This document shows, piece by piece, positions 7,822 to 15,499 of a stretch of DNA of 64,000 bases. Position numbers and translations under genes: made by a program. The DNA comes from Nitrospina sp052156635 (GTDB lineage: Bacteria; Nitrospinota; Nitrospinia; Nitrospinales; Nitrospinaceae), in the NCBI RefSeq assembly GCF_052156635.1, contig NZ_JBQKUO010000002.1, positions 186,001 to 250,000 on the forward strand, written 5' to 3'. The notes beneath the pieces are model-generated. The model had not been told where the DNA came from. It was given only the letters and a program-made list of their open reading frames with translations, and searched no databases. Within the stretch, counting starts at the first letter, position 1. Each line of letters starts with the position of its first letter.

Positions 7822-8922
7822 TCAGTCCCGTAACGAGGGCGATTTGGAGAGGCACGTTTTCAACACCTCCAGCAGGCGTTGAAACTCCCCGGTTCGGATA
7901 TCGCCCATGTTGGCGATGCGGAATATCGACTTCTTGAGGCCGCCCTGACCCGAATAAATGACGTACCCCTGCTTTTTCAGCTCACCGTGCAGGAACTCGT
8001 AAGTGATCCCCTCCGGTAGTTTGAGCGCGGTCAGGCTGTTGGAACGGTGCGCGGGATCGACCAGGTACTCGAGGCCCATTTCGTCGAAACCCCTGCGAAG
8101 CAAGGCGGACGCACCGGCATAGCGATCGATGCGCGCGGTCACCGTCTCTTCGATCAACTCGTCGAGTGCCGCATCAAACGCGTAATGCACCTGCACCGCC
8201 GGGGTGAACAGGGTTTCCCCCGCTTCCTGCGCTTTCAGGTTTCTATGCAGATCGAAGTACACGGACCGTGCCGGGTGCGTGGCAAGAGTGTGCACTTCCT
8301 CTTTGCGTACCAGGACGAACGACACACCGGGGAACCCCTGCAAACATTTATTGGCGGTGCCGACGCAGTAATCGACGTGACTGCGTTCAAAATCGAGCGT
8401 GTCGCCGGCCAGACTGCTGATGGCGTCGATCAACAGTTTTTTGCCGTAGCGGTGTGCGAGCTCGCCAACCTCGTGTACGGGGTTGAGCAGGCCGGTGGTG
8501 GTTTCGTGATGCACCAGCGCCACCAGCCCGATCTCGGGATGTTCTTTCAAAGCCCGTTCAATGGCTTCAAGCGACGGTGCGACGCCCCAGTCGCAATCGA
8601 CGGTCACAATGGGAATGCGATGCGTTTCCGCCATCGTGGCGATGCGCTCGCCGTACACACCGTTCCGGACCACCAGCATGGCCTGTCCCTCCGCAACGCA
8701 GGAGGACACCGCCATCTCGAGCGCAGCGGTGCCGGACCCGGTGATGAGCGCTGTCAGAAAAACCCCCTCCAGCCTGAAGGCTTTCAGCAGTTTCTGGCGG
8801 ATGGATTGCACCAATTCGGCGCATTCCGGTTCGCGGTGACAGAGGTCCGGATGCAATAAAGCCTGGCGCACGCGATCGGTGACGTTGACCGGGCCGGGAT
8901 TCAGCAGGATCATGCGGTTCAT
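7822..8922 (-). CDS. phnW: 2-aminoethylphosphonate-pyruvate transaminase-like PLP enzyme
   Basis: A 366-residue class V aminotransferase. Family marks: LLNPGPVNVT at the N-terminus, CHREPE around residue 28, GSGTAALE near 63, HHETTTGLLNP in the middle, DAISS with the PLP-ring aspartate, and TANKCLQGFPG with the PLP-binding lysine. This set matches PhnW more closely than alanine-glyoxylate or serine-glyoxylate aminotransferases. PhnW interconverts 2-aminoethylphosphonate plus pyruvate and phosphonoacetaldehyde plus alanine. No phnX, phnA, ppm or ppd gene is nearby, so whether it degrades or makes phosphonates cannot be told; an alternative amino donor or acceptor is possible. Confidence 0.75.
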   Translation of the reverse strand: MNRMILLNPGPVNVTDRVRQALLHPDLCHREPECAELVQSIRQKLLKAFRLEGVFLTALITGSGTAALEMAVSSCVAEGQAMLVVRNGVYGERIATMAETHRIPIVTVDCDWGVAPSLEAIERALKEHPEIGLVALVHHETTTGLLNPVHEVGELAHRYGKKLLIDAISSLAGDTLDFERSHVDYCVGTANKCLQGFPGVSFVLVRKEEVHTLATHPARSVYFDLHRNLKAQEAGETLFTPAVQVHYAFDAALDELIEETVTARIDRYAGASALLRRGFDEMGLEYLVDPAHRSNSLTALKLPEGITYEFLHGELKKQGYVIYSGQGGLKKSIFRIANMGDIRTGEFQRLLEVLKTCLSKSPSLRD

Positions 8923-8950
8923 ATGCGGTAACCTTTAGGAAAATCGCCCC

Positions 8951-8979
8951 ACTATAACACCCGATCCGGAGTGAACCAA
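8951..8979 (-). promoter_or_regulatory. Candidate promoter for the phnW-like gene
   Basis: On the minus strand a TTGGTT hexamer (8974-8979) is followed after 17 bp by TATAGT (8951-8956), preceded by TG one base before, giving an extended -10. It lies about 30 bp upstream of the ATG. Confidence 0.45.
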
Positions 8980-8984
8980 ACGAA

Positions 8985-9012
8985 TTGAAATCGCGTTCGG
9001 GGGCTTTATTAA
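8985..9012 (+). promoter_or_regulatory. Candidate promoter for the DUF4159-vWA gene pair
   Basis: TTGAAA at 8985-8990 and TATTAA at 9007-9012 are 16 bp apart. Transcription would begin near 9019, which leaves room for a leader if the TTG start at 9075 is used. Confidence 0.35.
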
Positions 9013-9074
9013 TTTGCTAACATTATTATATGATTTGTAACTTAAGCGCAGGTCACCCGATCCGGAGTTTGTCG

Positions 9075-9845
9075 TTGTCCTTTTTGAAGCAGCTGGGTTG
9101 TTGGACCCTCGTCGGGTTCGGGATTCTTTATACCCCTCCTCTCGCGCAGGCGGAAGGCGAAGGCTCAAAACTCGTCATCCCGCAGGTGAAGTACGAAGGC
9201 GGCACGTACAAGCCGCGTCCCGATGCGGTGGAAAGCCTGTTGGCGCAGGTGGCGAAGCGCACGTCGATCGAGGTCAAGCGCGAACCGCTGGACCTTGCAC
9301 CCACCGACCCGACTTTATTTCATCATCCCTTTCTTTATCTTGCGGGCGACCGTGAGTTCAAACCGATCTCTGACGATTCCGTCAATGCCCTCCGTGATTA
9401 CTTGAACTTCGGCGGATTCCTTTTGATCGACGACAACTCCGGCAGGCCCAACTCCGGATTCGATGCATCCGTACGCCGCCTGCTGGACAGACTGTATCCC
9501 AACACCCCGCTGGAACGCATTCCGCGTGACCACTCGATCTTCCGCTCGTTCTACCTGATCAACCAGGTGGTGGGCCGTGTGGTGGTGAAGCCTTATCTGG
9601 AAGGCATCACCAGCAAGGGACGCACGGTGCTCGTTTACTCAAACAACGACCTTGGCGGTGCGTGGTCGAAAAACAAGCTCGGCCACTGGAATTTTGACAT
9701 GGTCGGCGGCGGCTATCGTCAACGCAAACTGAGCCTGCGCCTCGGAGTCAACATCGTCATGTACGCGCTCACCCTTGATTATAAAAAAGACATGGTGCAC
9801 TTGCCCATCATTCTTGAGCGGCTCCGGAGGTATTCCGGCCGATGA
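9075..9845 (+). CDS. DUF4159 family exported protein
   Basis: The frame is open from an ATG at 9030, but a TTG at 9075 has GGAG seven bases upstream and starts a clean signal peptide (SFLKQ, hydrophobic core, cleavage after PLAQA); the ATG has no ribosome site, so the TTG is preferred. The mature part of about 230 residues has the DUF4159 pattern: HPFLYLAGDREF, then LRDYLNFGGFLLIDD and LPIILERLRRY at the C-terminus. The fold resembles glutamine amidotransferase-like Rossmann domains without catalytic Cys. Such proteins sit in BatA/MoxR-type operons. The gene overlaps the next by ATGA, so the products are probably made together and work together in the periplasm. Confidence 0.75.
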   Translation: MSFLKQLGCWTLVGFGILYTPPLAQAEGEGSKLVIPQVKYEGGTYKPRPDAVESLLAQVAKRTSIEVKREPLDLAPTDPTLFHHPFLYLAGDREFKPISDDSVNALRDYLNFGGFLLIDDNSGRPNSGFDASVRRLLDRLYPNTPLERIPRDHSIFRSFYLINQVVGRVVVKPYLEGITSKGRTVLVYSNNDLGGAWSKNKLGHWNFDMVGGGYRQRKLSLRLGVNIVMYALTLDYKKDMVHLPIILERLRRYSGR

Positions 9846-12145
9846 ATTTTCTGGGAAAGCTGTTCGGGCAGAACTGGGAAGAGTACAACGCATGGGAGCT
9901 GCACTGGGCCCTGGGCGAAAACCGATGGGCATTGATGGCGCTTGCGGTGCTGGCGCCGCTGATGTTGTGGTTTTTCTGGACCAGCCTGCGCAAGCTGCGG
10001 AGCCTTCCGCGAAAAACGGTGCTCTACACACTGCGCGTTCTGACACTGGCGCTGCTGTTGCTTCTCATACTTCAACCGCGCCTGGAGTTGAAAAACATCC
10101 AGCCGCTCAAAAACACGATCGCCGTGCTTGTCGACGACAGCAAAAGCATGTCGATCAAAACCTTTCCAGAAGAAATTCCGCGTAAGCAACTGGTGAGCGA
10201 CGCCCTGGCGCGGCATAAGGACTGGCTGACGGGCCTGCGGCAAAACTATGACGTTGATTACTATTTCGTTTCAGACCATATCGATCCCGTCCGTGCAGAG
10301 GAACTGGCGTCGCGGTACCAGCCCCTCAACGTGAATACGGATCTCGCCCGCGTGTTCCGCGAGGTGCTCGAGCAGTATGAGAACAAATCGTTGCAGGGCG
10401 TTCTGCTGTTTTCCGACGGCGCCGACCTTATCCAGGATCCTGCGGACTTTTCTGAGGACTTCGAACAGACACTGGTTAAATTTGACGGCCCCATACATAC
10501 CCTGCAGGCGGGCACCAACGACGAGTTCAAGGACCTTGCGATCGAGACCGTGGACGCGGCGGATTTCGGTTTCGTCAACCAGCCGGTCAAGGTGTCGGTA
10601 AAACTGGGTGCCTACGCCATCGGCAACAAGAACATCCCCGTGGTGGTGAAGGAAGGGGACAAGATCCTCGTGTCGCAGGTCGTCTCTTTAAAGGATGACA
10701 ATCGGGATTACCGGGTGGATATGGAGTTCATGCCGGTGAACATGGGCAAACACATTTATTCGGTAACGGTGCCCGTGTTTTCGGGGGAGGCGGTGGAGAC
10801 GAACAACCGCTGGGATTTTCAGGTGAAGGTGGTGCGCGACCGCCTGCGCGTTCTGCATTTGAACGGCCGGCCGTCATGGGACTCGCGCTTTCTTCGCGAG
10901 GTTTTGATCAACAACCCGAAGGTGGACCTGCTTTCGTTCTTTATTTTGAGGACGCTGAGCGACGATGTCGATGCACCGACCACCGAACTCAGCCTCATTC
11001 CGTTTCCGTCCAACCTGTTGCTCAGTGATTACCTGAGTTCCTTCGATCTCGTCGTGTTTCACAATTTCCGGTACAAACCGTTTCTCGATAAAAAGTACCT
11101 GTCGAACCTGAAATCGTATGTGGAGGAAGGTGGCGCGTTTCTGATGATCGGCGGCGATTTGTCATTTCAAGGGGGAGGGTACGAACGCACGCCGGTGGAG
11201 GAAATCCTTCCCGTTGAACTGAAGCATGCCTCGCAACCGTTCTCCGACAAATCCTATGCGATCGACGTTCCGGGGAGCCTGAACAATCATCCCATTCTGC
11301 AATTGGAGAGCAGAAAAGAGGCGAATGTAAAAGCCTGGCAGTCCCTGCCTCCGCTTCAGGGATTGAATATGGGTCTGGCCCCGGCCGGGGAGGCAAAGGT
11401 GCTGGCCACGGCCAGGGTGGACAAGAAAAACCTGCCGGTGCTCGCCGCCCGGAAAGTAGGAGAAGGCCGCACCCTGATGATCGCCACCGACTCCGCGTGG
11501 TACTGGAACTTCCGCCGCGTGGGGGAGGGCGGCAGTGGCCGGCATTACCAGAAGCTGTGGGAGAACATCCTCGCCTGGCTGACCCGGGATCCCGAAACGC
11601 GCCTGCTCAAGGTGGAGACCGACAAGGAAAAGTACCGCGAACACGAGAAAGTGCTCGTGCAATTCAAGCTGGTCGGCGAAGATTACAACCCCCTGGCCGG
11701 AAAACTGGCGGAGTTGACCCTCTCCACATGGCCTGACCGCAGCACGTTGAAGACGGAATCGATCTCCACCGACGAAAACGGCGAAGGCCGTTTCGAATTC
11801 TATCCAGGCCGCGAGGGATTCTACGCGGCCCAGGTTTCCGTAAAGCAGGGCGACCGCACACTCACCGAGCGCGAATTATTCAGTGTCACCAGCCCCCGGG
11901 TGGAGTTCCAGAAACCGCGTGTTCAGCCAGAGTTCCTCCAGAAGCTGTCTGAGGTTTCCGGAGGGAGTTACCAGGTTCTCCGCCCTGACTTGCGGCTGGA
12001 TACGTTGACTTTCCCCAATCCGGAGGTGGAAATCAAAACCAGTAAACTGTTCGTCTCGTTGTGGGATACGTGGGCGGCATACGGGTTGATCCTCGGGTTT
12101 CTCTTTTTGGAGTGGTACCTCCGCCGCAAGTCCGGGCTGAGTTGA
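9842..12145 (+). CDS. Large membrane protein with vWA and amidotransferase-like domains (BatA-like)
   Basis: A 767-residue protein. Two hydrophobic helices near residues 28-48 and 60-76 anchor it in the membrane. A von Willebrand factor A-like domain follows with the metal-site motif DDSKSM (DxSxS) near residue 101 and FSDGAD near 196. Further on is a beta-rich region and a class-I glutamine amidotransferase-like domain (DLVVFHNF, GGAFLMIGGD, GRTLMIATDSAWYW). One transmembrane helix lies at the C-terminus just before a basic tail. This architecture is known from proteins next to DUF4159, MoxR and DUF58 genes; here only the DUF4159 partner is present. Its molecular role is unknown; a part in envelope integrity or complex assembly is inferred from relatives. 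Confidence 0.75.
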   Translation: MNFLGKLFGQNWEEYNAWELHWALGENRWALMALAVLAPLMLWFFWTSLRKLRSLPRKTVLYTLRVLTLALLLLLILQPRLELKNIQPLKNTIAVLVDDSKSMSIKTFPEEIPRKQLVSDALARHKDWLTGLRQNYDVDYYFVSDHIDPVRAEELASRYQPLNVNTDLARVFREVLEQYENKSLQGVLLFSDGADLIQDPADFSEDFEQTLVKFDGPIHTLQAGTNDEFKDLAIETVDAADFGFVNQPVKVSVKLGAYAIGNKNIPVVVKEGDKILVSQVVSLKDDNRDYRVDMEFMPVNMGKHIYSVTVPVFSGEAVETNNRWDFQVKVVRDRLRVLHLNGRPSWDSRFLREVLINNPKVDLLSFFILRTLSDDVDAPTTELSLIPFPSNLLLSDYLSSFDLVVFHNFRYKPFLDKKYLSNLKSYVEEGGAFLMIGGDLSFQGGGYERTPVEEILPVELKHASQPFSDKSYAIDVPGSLNNHPILQLESRKEANVKAWQSLPPLQGLNMGLAPAGEAKVLATARVDKKNLPVLAARKVGEGRTLMIATDSAWYWNFRRVGEGGSGRHYQKLWENILAWLTRDPETRLLKVETDKEKYREHEKVLVQFKLVGEDYNPLAGKLAELTLSTWPDRSTLKTESISTDENGEGRFEFYPGREGFYAAQVSVKQGDRTLTERELFSVTSPRVEFQKPRVQPEFLQKLSEVSGGSYQVLRPDLRLDTLTFPNPEVEIKTSKLFVSLWDTWAAYGLILGFLFLEWYLRRKSGLS

Positions 12146-12199
12146 GAATGCATGAGAAATGGGTGAGATTCCCGTAACGTTCTTGTGAATCCTCCTGCC

Positions 12200-12226
12200 T
12201 TGCGTTACCATCGATTTCAATACTAT
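12200..12226 (+). promoter_or_regulatory. Weak candidate promoter for the PLD-like membrane protein gene
   Basis: TTGCGT (12200-12205) and TACTAT (12221-12226) are separated by only 15 bp. If used, transcription would start near 12233, which favours the ATG at 12251 over the upstream GTG at 12185. Confidence 0.25.
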
Positions 12227-12250
12227 TTACCCGTTCAGGCTCATTTAAAA

Positions 12251-13591
12251 ATGCTCGAAGACAAGAAAACAAGCAAAGGCCCGGCCCTCCGGATGTGGAT
12301 TCGGGACCGTGTGGTGTTTCTGGCGCTCATCATTTTCGGATTCGGCGCGGCCGCATACATTCTCTCTCCCCAGGTGTTTCCGGCCCACAGCATCTGGCTC
12401 CATCCCGTCAAGGAGTTCTCCCTGCTGATTGCCATGATCGGAGTTGTGTCTTTGGGTTATGAGTTGTTCCTGAGAGAACTCACCTTTAATGAATACAAGG
12501 ATGCATTGCAGGAAATTGTCAATCCCGATGCGGTGCGCCTGGGAATCCAGGGGATTTTCAAGAACCGGTCGGAGTTGGGGAACGCCACCTCCTTCGAGGC
12601 GTTGTTCAAGCGGGTGAAGCACGAAATCTACATTGGCGGGACATCGTTGCTGTCCATCTCCACCGGAAGCCGCGACCTTCTGCGTGAAAAGGTGTTGAGC
12701 GGGGTCAATGTGAAACTTTTGTTAATGGATCCGCAATCGCCGGTGGTCGACCTCATCAGCCGGCAGGCGCACGGCAAATCGACCTTTTTGAACGAGATCA
12801 AAACCTCCATCCTGCTTTTGCAGAAACTTCAGGAGGAGATCGAGTCCGTGGAGTCGCCAACCAAGGGCAAGTTTGTTGTGCACACCTACCGGTTCATTCC
12901 CTCCCACTCGTTTATTTCTCTCGACGTGCAGGAGCCGGGCGGGCTCATCGTGGCGGACATCGGTCCGTATCTCGGTCGTAACTTCCAGCGACCGAGCATT
13001 GTCCTCATCAATAAGAAACACGGTCTGTACGATCACTATCGCGATCTCAACGACTCCATGTGGCTGGAGAGCAAGCCACTCACCCCGAGTTGGCTGGTGG
13101 GGGAAGGTCCCAAAACCCGGACTCAGGTGTTCGCCAGCGGCAAGGACACGGAAGTGTACGATCCTGAAACCGAAAGCTGGCGGACTGCCGAGATCTGCCA
13201 GGGCAGTGACGACTGGCGCGGCATCAAAGGAAGCATGTGGGTGTGGATCCGGGAGCAGGTGACGCTGGAGGAAGCCAAGACCGGCACCCAGCACGGGTTT
13301 CGCCTGAGGTTTGACATCCCGCCGGGGACCAAAGCCATGCCCCGGGCGGAGCTCTTTCTGCGGGCCGATGATGTCTGCCGCGTCACCGTGAACGATGTCG
13401 GCCTGAAACAGGATTACGGCGGAGCGGAGTACCCGGAGCCGTTCATTATCAACTGCGATGACTTTTTGCGCGAAGGGACCAACGAAATTCAATTCGAGGT
13501 CATCAACTACGCCAAACCCGATGCCACAGCGCCGGAAGACAACCCTTCCGGCCTGATTTACCGTCTGCACCTGGAATATCTGGAGGGTTGA
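12251..13591 (+). CDS. Membrane-anchored PLD-like protein with C-terminal beta-sandwich
   Basis: A 446-residue protein from ATG 12251; a GTG at 12185 would add 22 residues without a ribosome site. Two transmembrane helices lie near residues 20-42 and 57-77. Next comes a region like the PLD-fold domains of DUF5919 type: EIYIGGTSLLSI, then a helix and VNVKLLLMDPQSP, a pattern of strand, helix and strand ending in DP. The usual HxKxxxxD motifs are not seen. From about residue 330 the sequence turns into a jelly-roll-like domain (RLRFDIPP, AELFLRADD, FIINCDDFLREGTNEIQFEV) resembling the sugar-binding domain of glycosidases. I do not know a named family with this order. It stands alone, downstream of the DUF4159-vWA pair. 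Confidence 0.6.
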   Translation: MLEDKKTSKGPALRMWIRDRVVFLALIIFGFGAAAYILSPQVFPAHSIWLHPVKEFSLLIAMIGVVSLGYELFLRELTFNEYKDALQEIVNPDAVRLGIQGIFKNRSELGNATSFEALFKRVKHEIYIGGTSLLSISTGSRDLLREKVLSGVNVKLLLMDPQSPVVDLISRQAHGKSTFLNEIKTSILLLQKLQEEIESVESPTKGKFVVHTYRFIPSHSFISLDVQEPGGLIVADIGPYLGRNFQRPSIVLINKKHGLYDHYRDLNDSMWLESKPLTPSWLVGEGPKTRTQVFASGKDTEVYDPETESWRTAEICQGSDDWRGIKGSMWVWIREQVTLEEAKTGTQHGFRLRFDIPPGTKAMPRAELFLRADDVCRVTVNDVGLKQDYGGAEYPEPFIINCDDFLREGTNEIQFEVINYAKPDATAPEDNPSGLIYRLHLEYLEG

Positions 13592-13821
13592 GTCGGATCG
13601 GTATCCCGCCCGGAAAATCCGCAAATTAGGGCATCCACCTGTGCCGGACACTGCAAGCCACGTACGGCCCCCTTTCATCTCCCTGTCGGTCCACACGCCC
13701 TTCCGGGTCCCCCACACGCTCCCCGGCTACTCGCGTTCAATTTCCAACCCATTGATAAACAAGTGGTTATTGTTATTTTGGGGTGCCCTCCAGCACCCCG
13801 TAAAGATAGGGAAAACAGTAA
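13592..13821. other. Intergenic region upstream of the nuo promoter, with a GC hairpin
   Basis: 230 bp between the PLD-like gene and the nuo promoter. It contains a perfect inverted repeat GGGGTGC-CCTCCA-GCACCCC at 13780-13799, preceded by an AT-rich tract and not followed by a T-run on either strand, so it is not a standard terminator. I see no credible gene in it; short frames on the minus strand have no ribosome site or recognisable content. Confidence 0.5.
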
Positions 13822-13850
13822 TTGACAGGGTATGGTGGTGCTAATATAAT
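13822..13850 (+). promoter_or_regulatory. Perfect consensus sigma-70-type promoter of the nuo operon
   Basis: TTGACA at 13822-13827 and TATAAT at 13845-13850 are separated by exactly 17 bp. Transcription should start near 13857, giving a leader of about 170 nt before the nuoA start codon. Confidence 0.85.
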
Positions 13851-13856
13851 CCCCCA

Positions 13857-14028
13857 TTCCAGTAGTTTCTGGAACCCTGAAACGGGTTTTGGGTAAAATG
13901 GGTCCATAAGGATGGGAGACACCCGGCTGCTACCTTCCAGGAACATTTGACCGGAGGGTGGAGTTGTTTGAAATTGCCTCGATTAGGATGGCAATCCCCC
14001 CTCCCGACGAAACAAACGGAAACTCCAA
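13857..14028 (+). other. Untranslated leader of the nuo operon
   Basis: The first bases can fold as TTCCAG-TAGTTT-CTGGAA (13857-13874), directly followed by AACCC-TGAAAC-GGGTT with a trailing TT (13873-13890); the two stems share two bases and so are mutually exclusive at that edge. The rest has several G-rich runs. I recognise no known riboswitch. Confidence 0.4.
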
Positions 14029-14382
14029 GTGACCGAATATATTTTTGTCAGCGTATTCGCCGTCGTGGCGCTGGTCATTGTGCTGGGAATCCTTTTCCTT
14101 TCCATGGTTCTGGGCCCGCGCAAAGCCAATGCTGAAAAGCACATCGCCTATGAGTGCGGCATGCTCCCCTCCGAAGAGGCCAAGGGCCGTTTTCCGGTCC
14201 GGTTCGCCACCATCGCCATGCTTTTCATAATCTTCGACATCGAGGTGGTGTTCATGTACCCTTGGGCCGTTGCGCTCGATGAACTGAAGCTGTTTGGCCT
14301 GGTGGAAATGGTCATATTCATTACGATTCTGGCTATCGCCTATGTATACGTCTGGGGGCGAGGAGGTTTGGAATGGGATTGA
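14029..14382 (+). CDS. nuoA: NADH-quinone oxidoreductase subunit A
   Basis: A 117-residue membrane protein with three transmembrane helices and the conserved cytoplasmic loop YECGM, matching the conserved Cys-containing loop of ND3/NuoA that lies near the quinone channel. The FDIEVVFMYPWA motif in the second half is diagnostic. The start is a GTG with only a weak GGA upstream. First gene of the operon; its end overlaps nuoB by 10 bp. Confidence 0.95.
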   Translation: MTEYIFVSVFAVVALVIVLGILFLSMVLGPRKANAEKHIAYECGMLPSEEAKGRFPVRFATIAMLFIIFDIEVVFMYPWAVALDELKLFGLVEMVIFITILAIAYVYVWGRGGLEWD

Positions 14383-14957
14383 TGGATGAAGCGGTCGATG
14401 CTTTTGAGACCGAAGTCAAGAACCTGAAACTGAACGCCCAGGACGCCTGGGACCAGATGTCAGCGGATTATTCCGGCGCGCTGTACGACACCATCCTCAC
14501 CACCAAGCTGGGGAAGGTGATCGGCTGGGCGCAGAAAAACGCCCTGTGGCCCGCGACCTTCGGGCTGGCCTGCTGTGCCATCGAAATGATGGCAATGGCC
14601 AACAGCCGCTGGGACGCCGCCCGCTTCGGCGCGGAGGTGTTCCGCGCTTCTCCGCGTCAGGCGGATTTGATGATCGTGTCCGGGCGTGTGTCGCAGAAGA
14701 TGGCGCCCGTCCTCAAGCGGATTTACCAGCAGATGCCGGAACCCAAGTGGGTCATCGCCATGGGCGCGTGTTCCTCCTGCGGTGGCATTTTCAACAACTA
14801 CGCCATCGTTCAGGGTGTGGACCGCGTGGTGCCGGTGGATGTGTACGTTCCAGGGTGCCCGCCAGGCCCGGAAGCCCTCATCTACGGCATCATCAAACTT
14901 CAGGAAAAAATCATGAACGACGCCGGCACGGAGCGCGCCAAACAGAGGGTGGCATGA
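14373..14957 (+). CDS. nuoB: NADH-quinone oxidoreductase subunit B (cluster N2)
   Basis: A 194-residue peripheral subunit that binds the terminal iron-sulfur cluster N2 next to the quinone site. The ligands are visible: Cys67-Cys68 in GLACCAIE, Cys133 in GACSSCGG and Cys162 in PGCPPGPE. An AGGAGG sits six bases before the ATG, the best ribosome site in the operon, and the gene overlaps nuoA at its start and nuoC (ATGA) at its end. The N-terminal 45 residues are longer than in many homologues and rich in acidic residues. Confidence 0.97.
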   Translation: MGLMDEAVDAFETEVKNLKLNAQDAWDQMSADYSGALYDTILTTKLGKVIGWAQKNALWPATFGLACCAIEMMAMANSRWDAARFGAEVFRASPRQADLMIVSGRVSQKMAPVLKRIYQQMPEPKWVIAMGACSSCGGIFNNYAIVQGVDRVVPVDVYVPGCPPGPEALIYGIIKLQEKIMNDAGTERAKQRVA

Positions 14958-15499
14958 CCGGCGAAGAACTCGTTGAAAAGGTGCGGGCCTCCCTGCCGGA
15001 CGCCATCATCAGGGCGGAGGTTACGCTCGGCGACGCGGTGGTTCACGTGCAACCGGAAAACCTGCTGAAGGTTGCGGGTTTCCTTAAAGAGAGCCCGGAG
15101 CTGGATTTCCATTACCTGTCTCACATCACAGGCGTCGATTACCTGGAAGAGGAACGCGAGCCGCGTTTTGAGGCGGTGTACGAACTGCACAACCTGGACC
15201 GCGGCGACAGCATCCGCCTGCGTGTCGGGCTGGACGAGGACGACCCCAAGGTGCCGACGGTCTCGGAAGTCTGGAAGGGGGCCCTGTTCCCCGAACGCGA
15301 ACTGTTCGATATGTTCGGCTTTCAGGTCGAGGGCCATCCCAACCTCAAGCGGCTCATTATGCCGGAGGACTGGGAAGGGCACCCGCTTCGCAAGGATTAT
15401 CCGCTGGTGGTCGAGGAAGTGGCTTTCTCACACAACCCCGAGCACAAGCAGGAACTGATTAAAGATAAAAAGGATATGAGTCCGACGCCATGGGAGTGA
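14954..15499 (+). CDS. nuoC: NADH-quinone oxidoreductase subunit C
   Basis: A 181-residue 30-kDa-type subunit of the peripheral arm. The signature ERELFDMFGFQVEGHPNLKRLIMPEDWEG appears in pieces (ERELFDMFG, HPNLKRL, GHPLRKDYP). The ATG overlaps the nuoB stop as ATGA; a longer upstream frame simply runs inside nuoB. It is a separate polypeptide from NuoD, not a CD fusion as in E. coli. Confidence 0.95.
   Translation: MTGEELVEKVRASLPDAIIRAEVTLGDAVVHVQPENLLKVAGFLKESPELDFHYLSHITGVDYLEEEREPRFEAVYELHNLDRGDSIRLRVGLDEDDPKVPTVSEVWKGALFPERELFDMFGFQVEGHPNLKRLIMPEDWEGHPLRKDYPLVVEEVAFSHNPEHKQELIKDKKDMSPTPWE

Noticed and set aside
13675..13857. Minus-strand frame across the nuo promoter
   Set aside because: It reads through the consensus promoter and palindrome and has no recognisable content.
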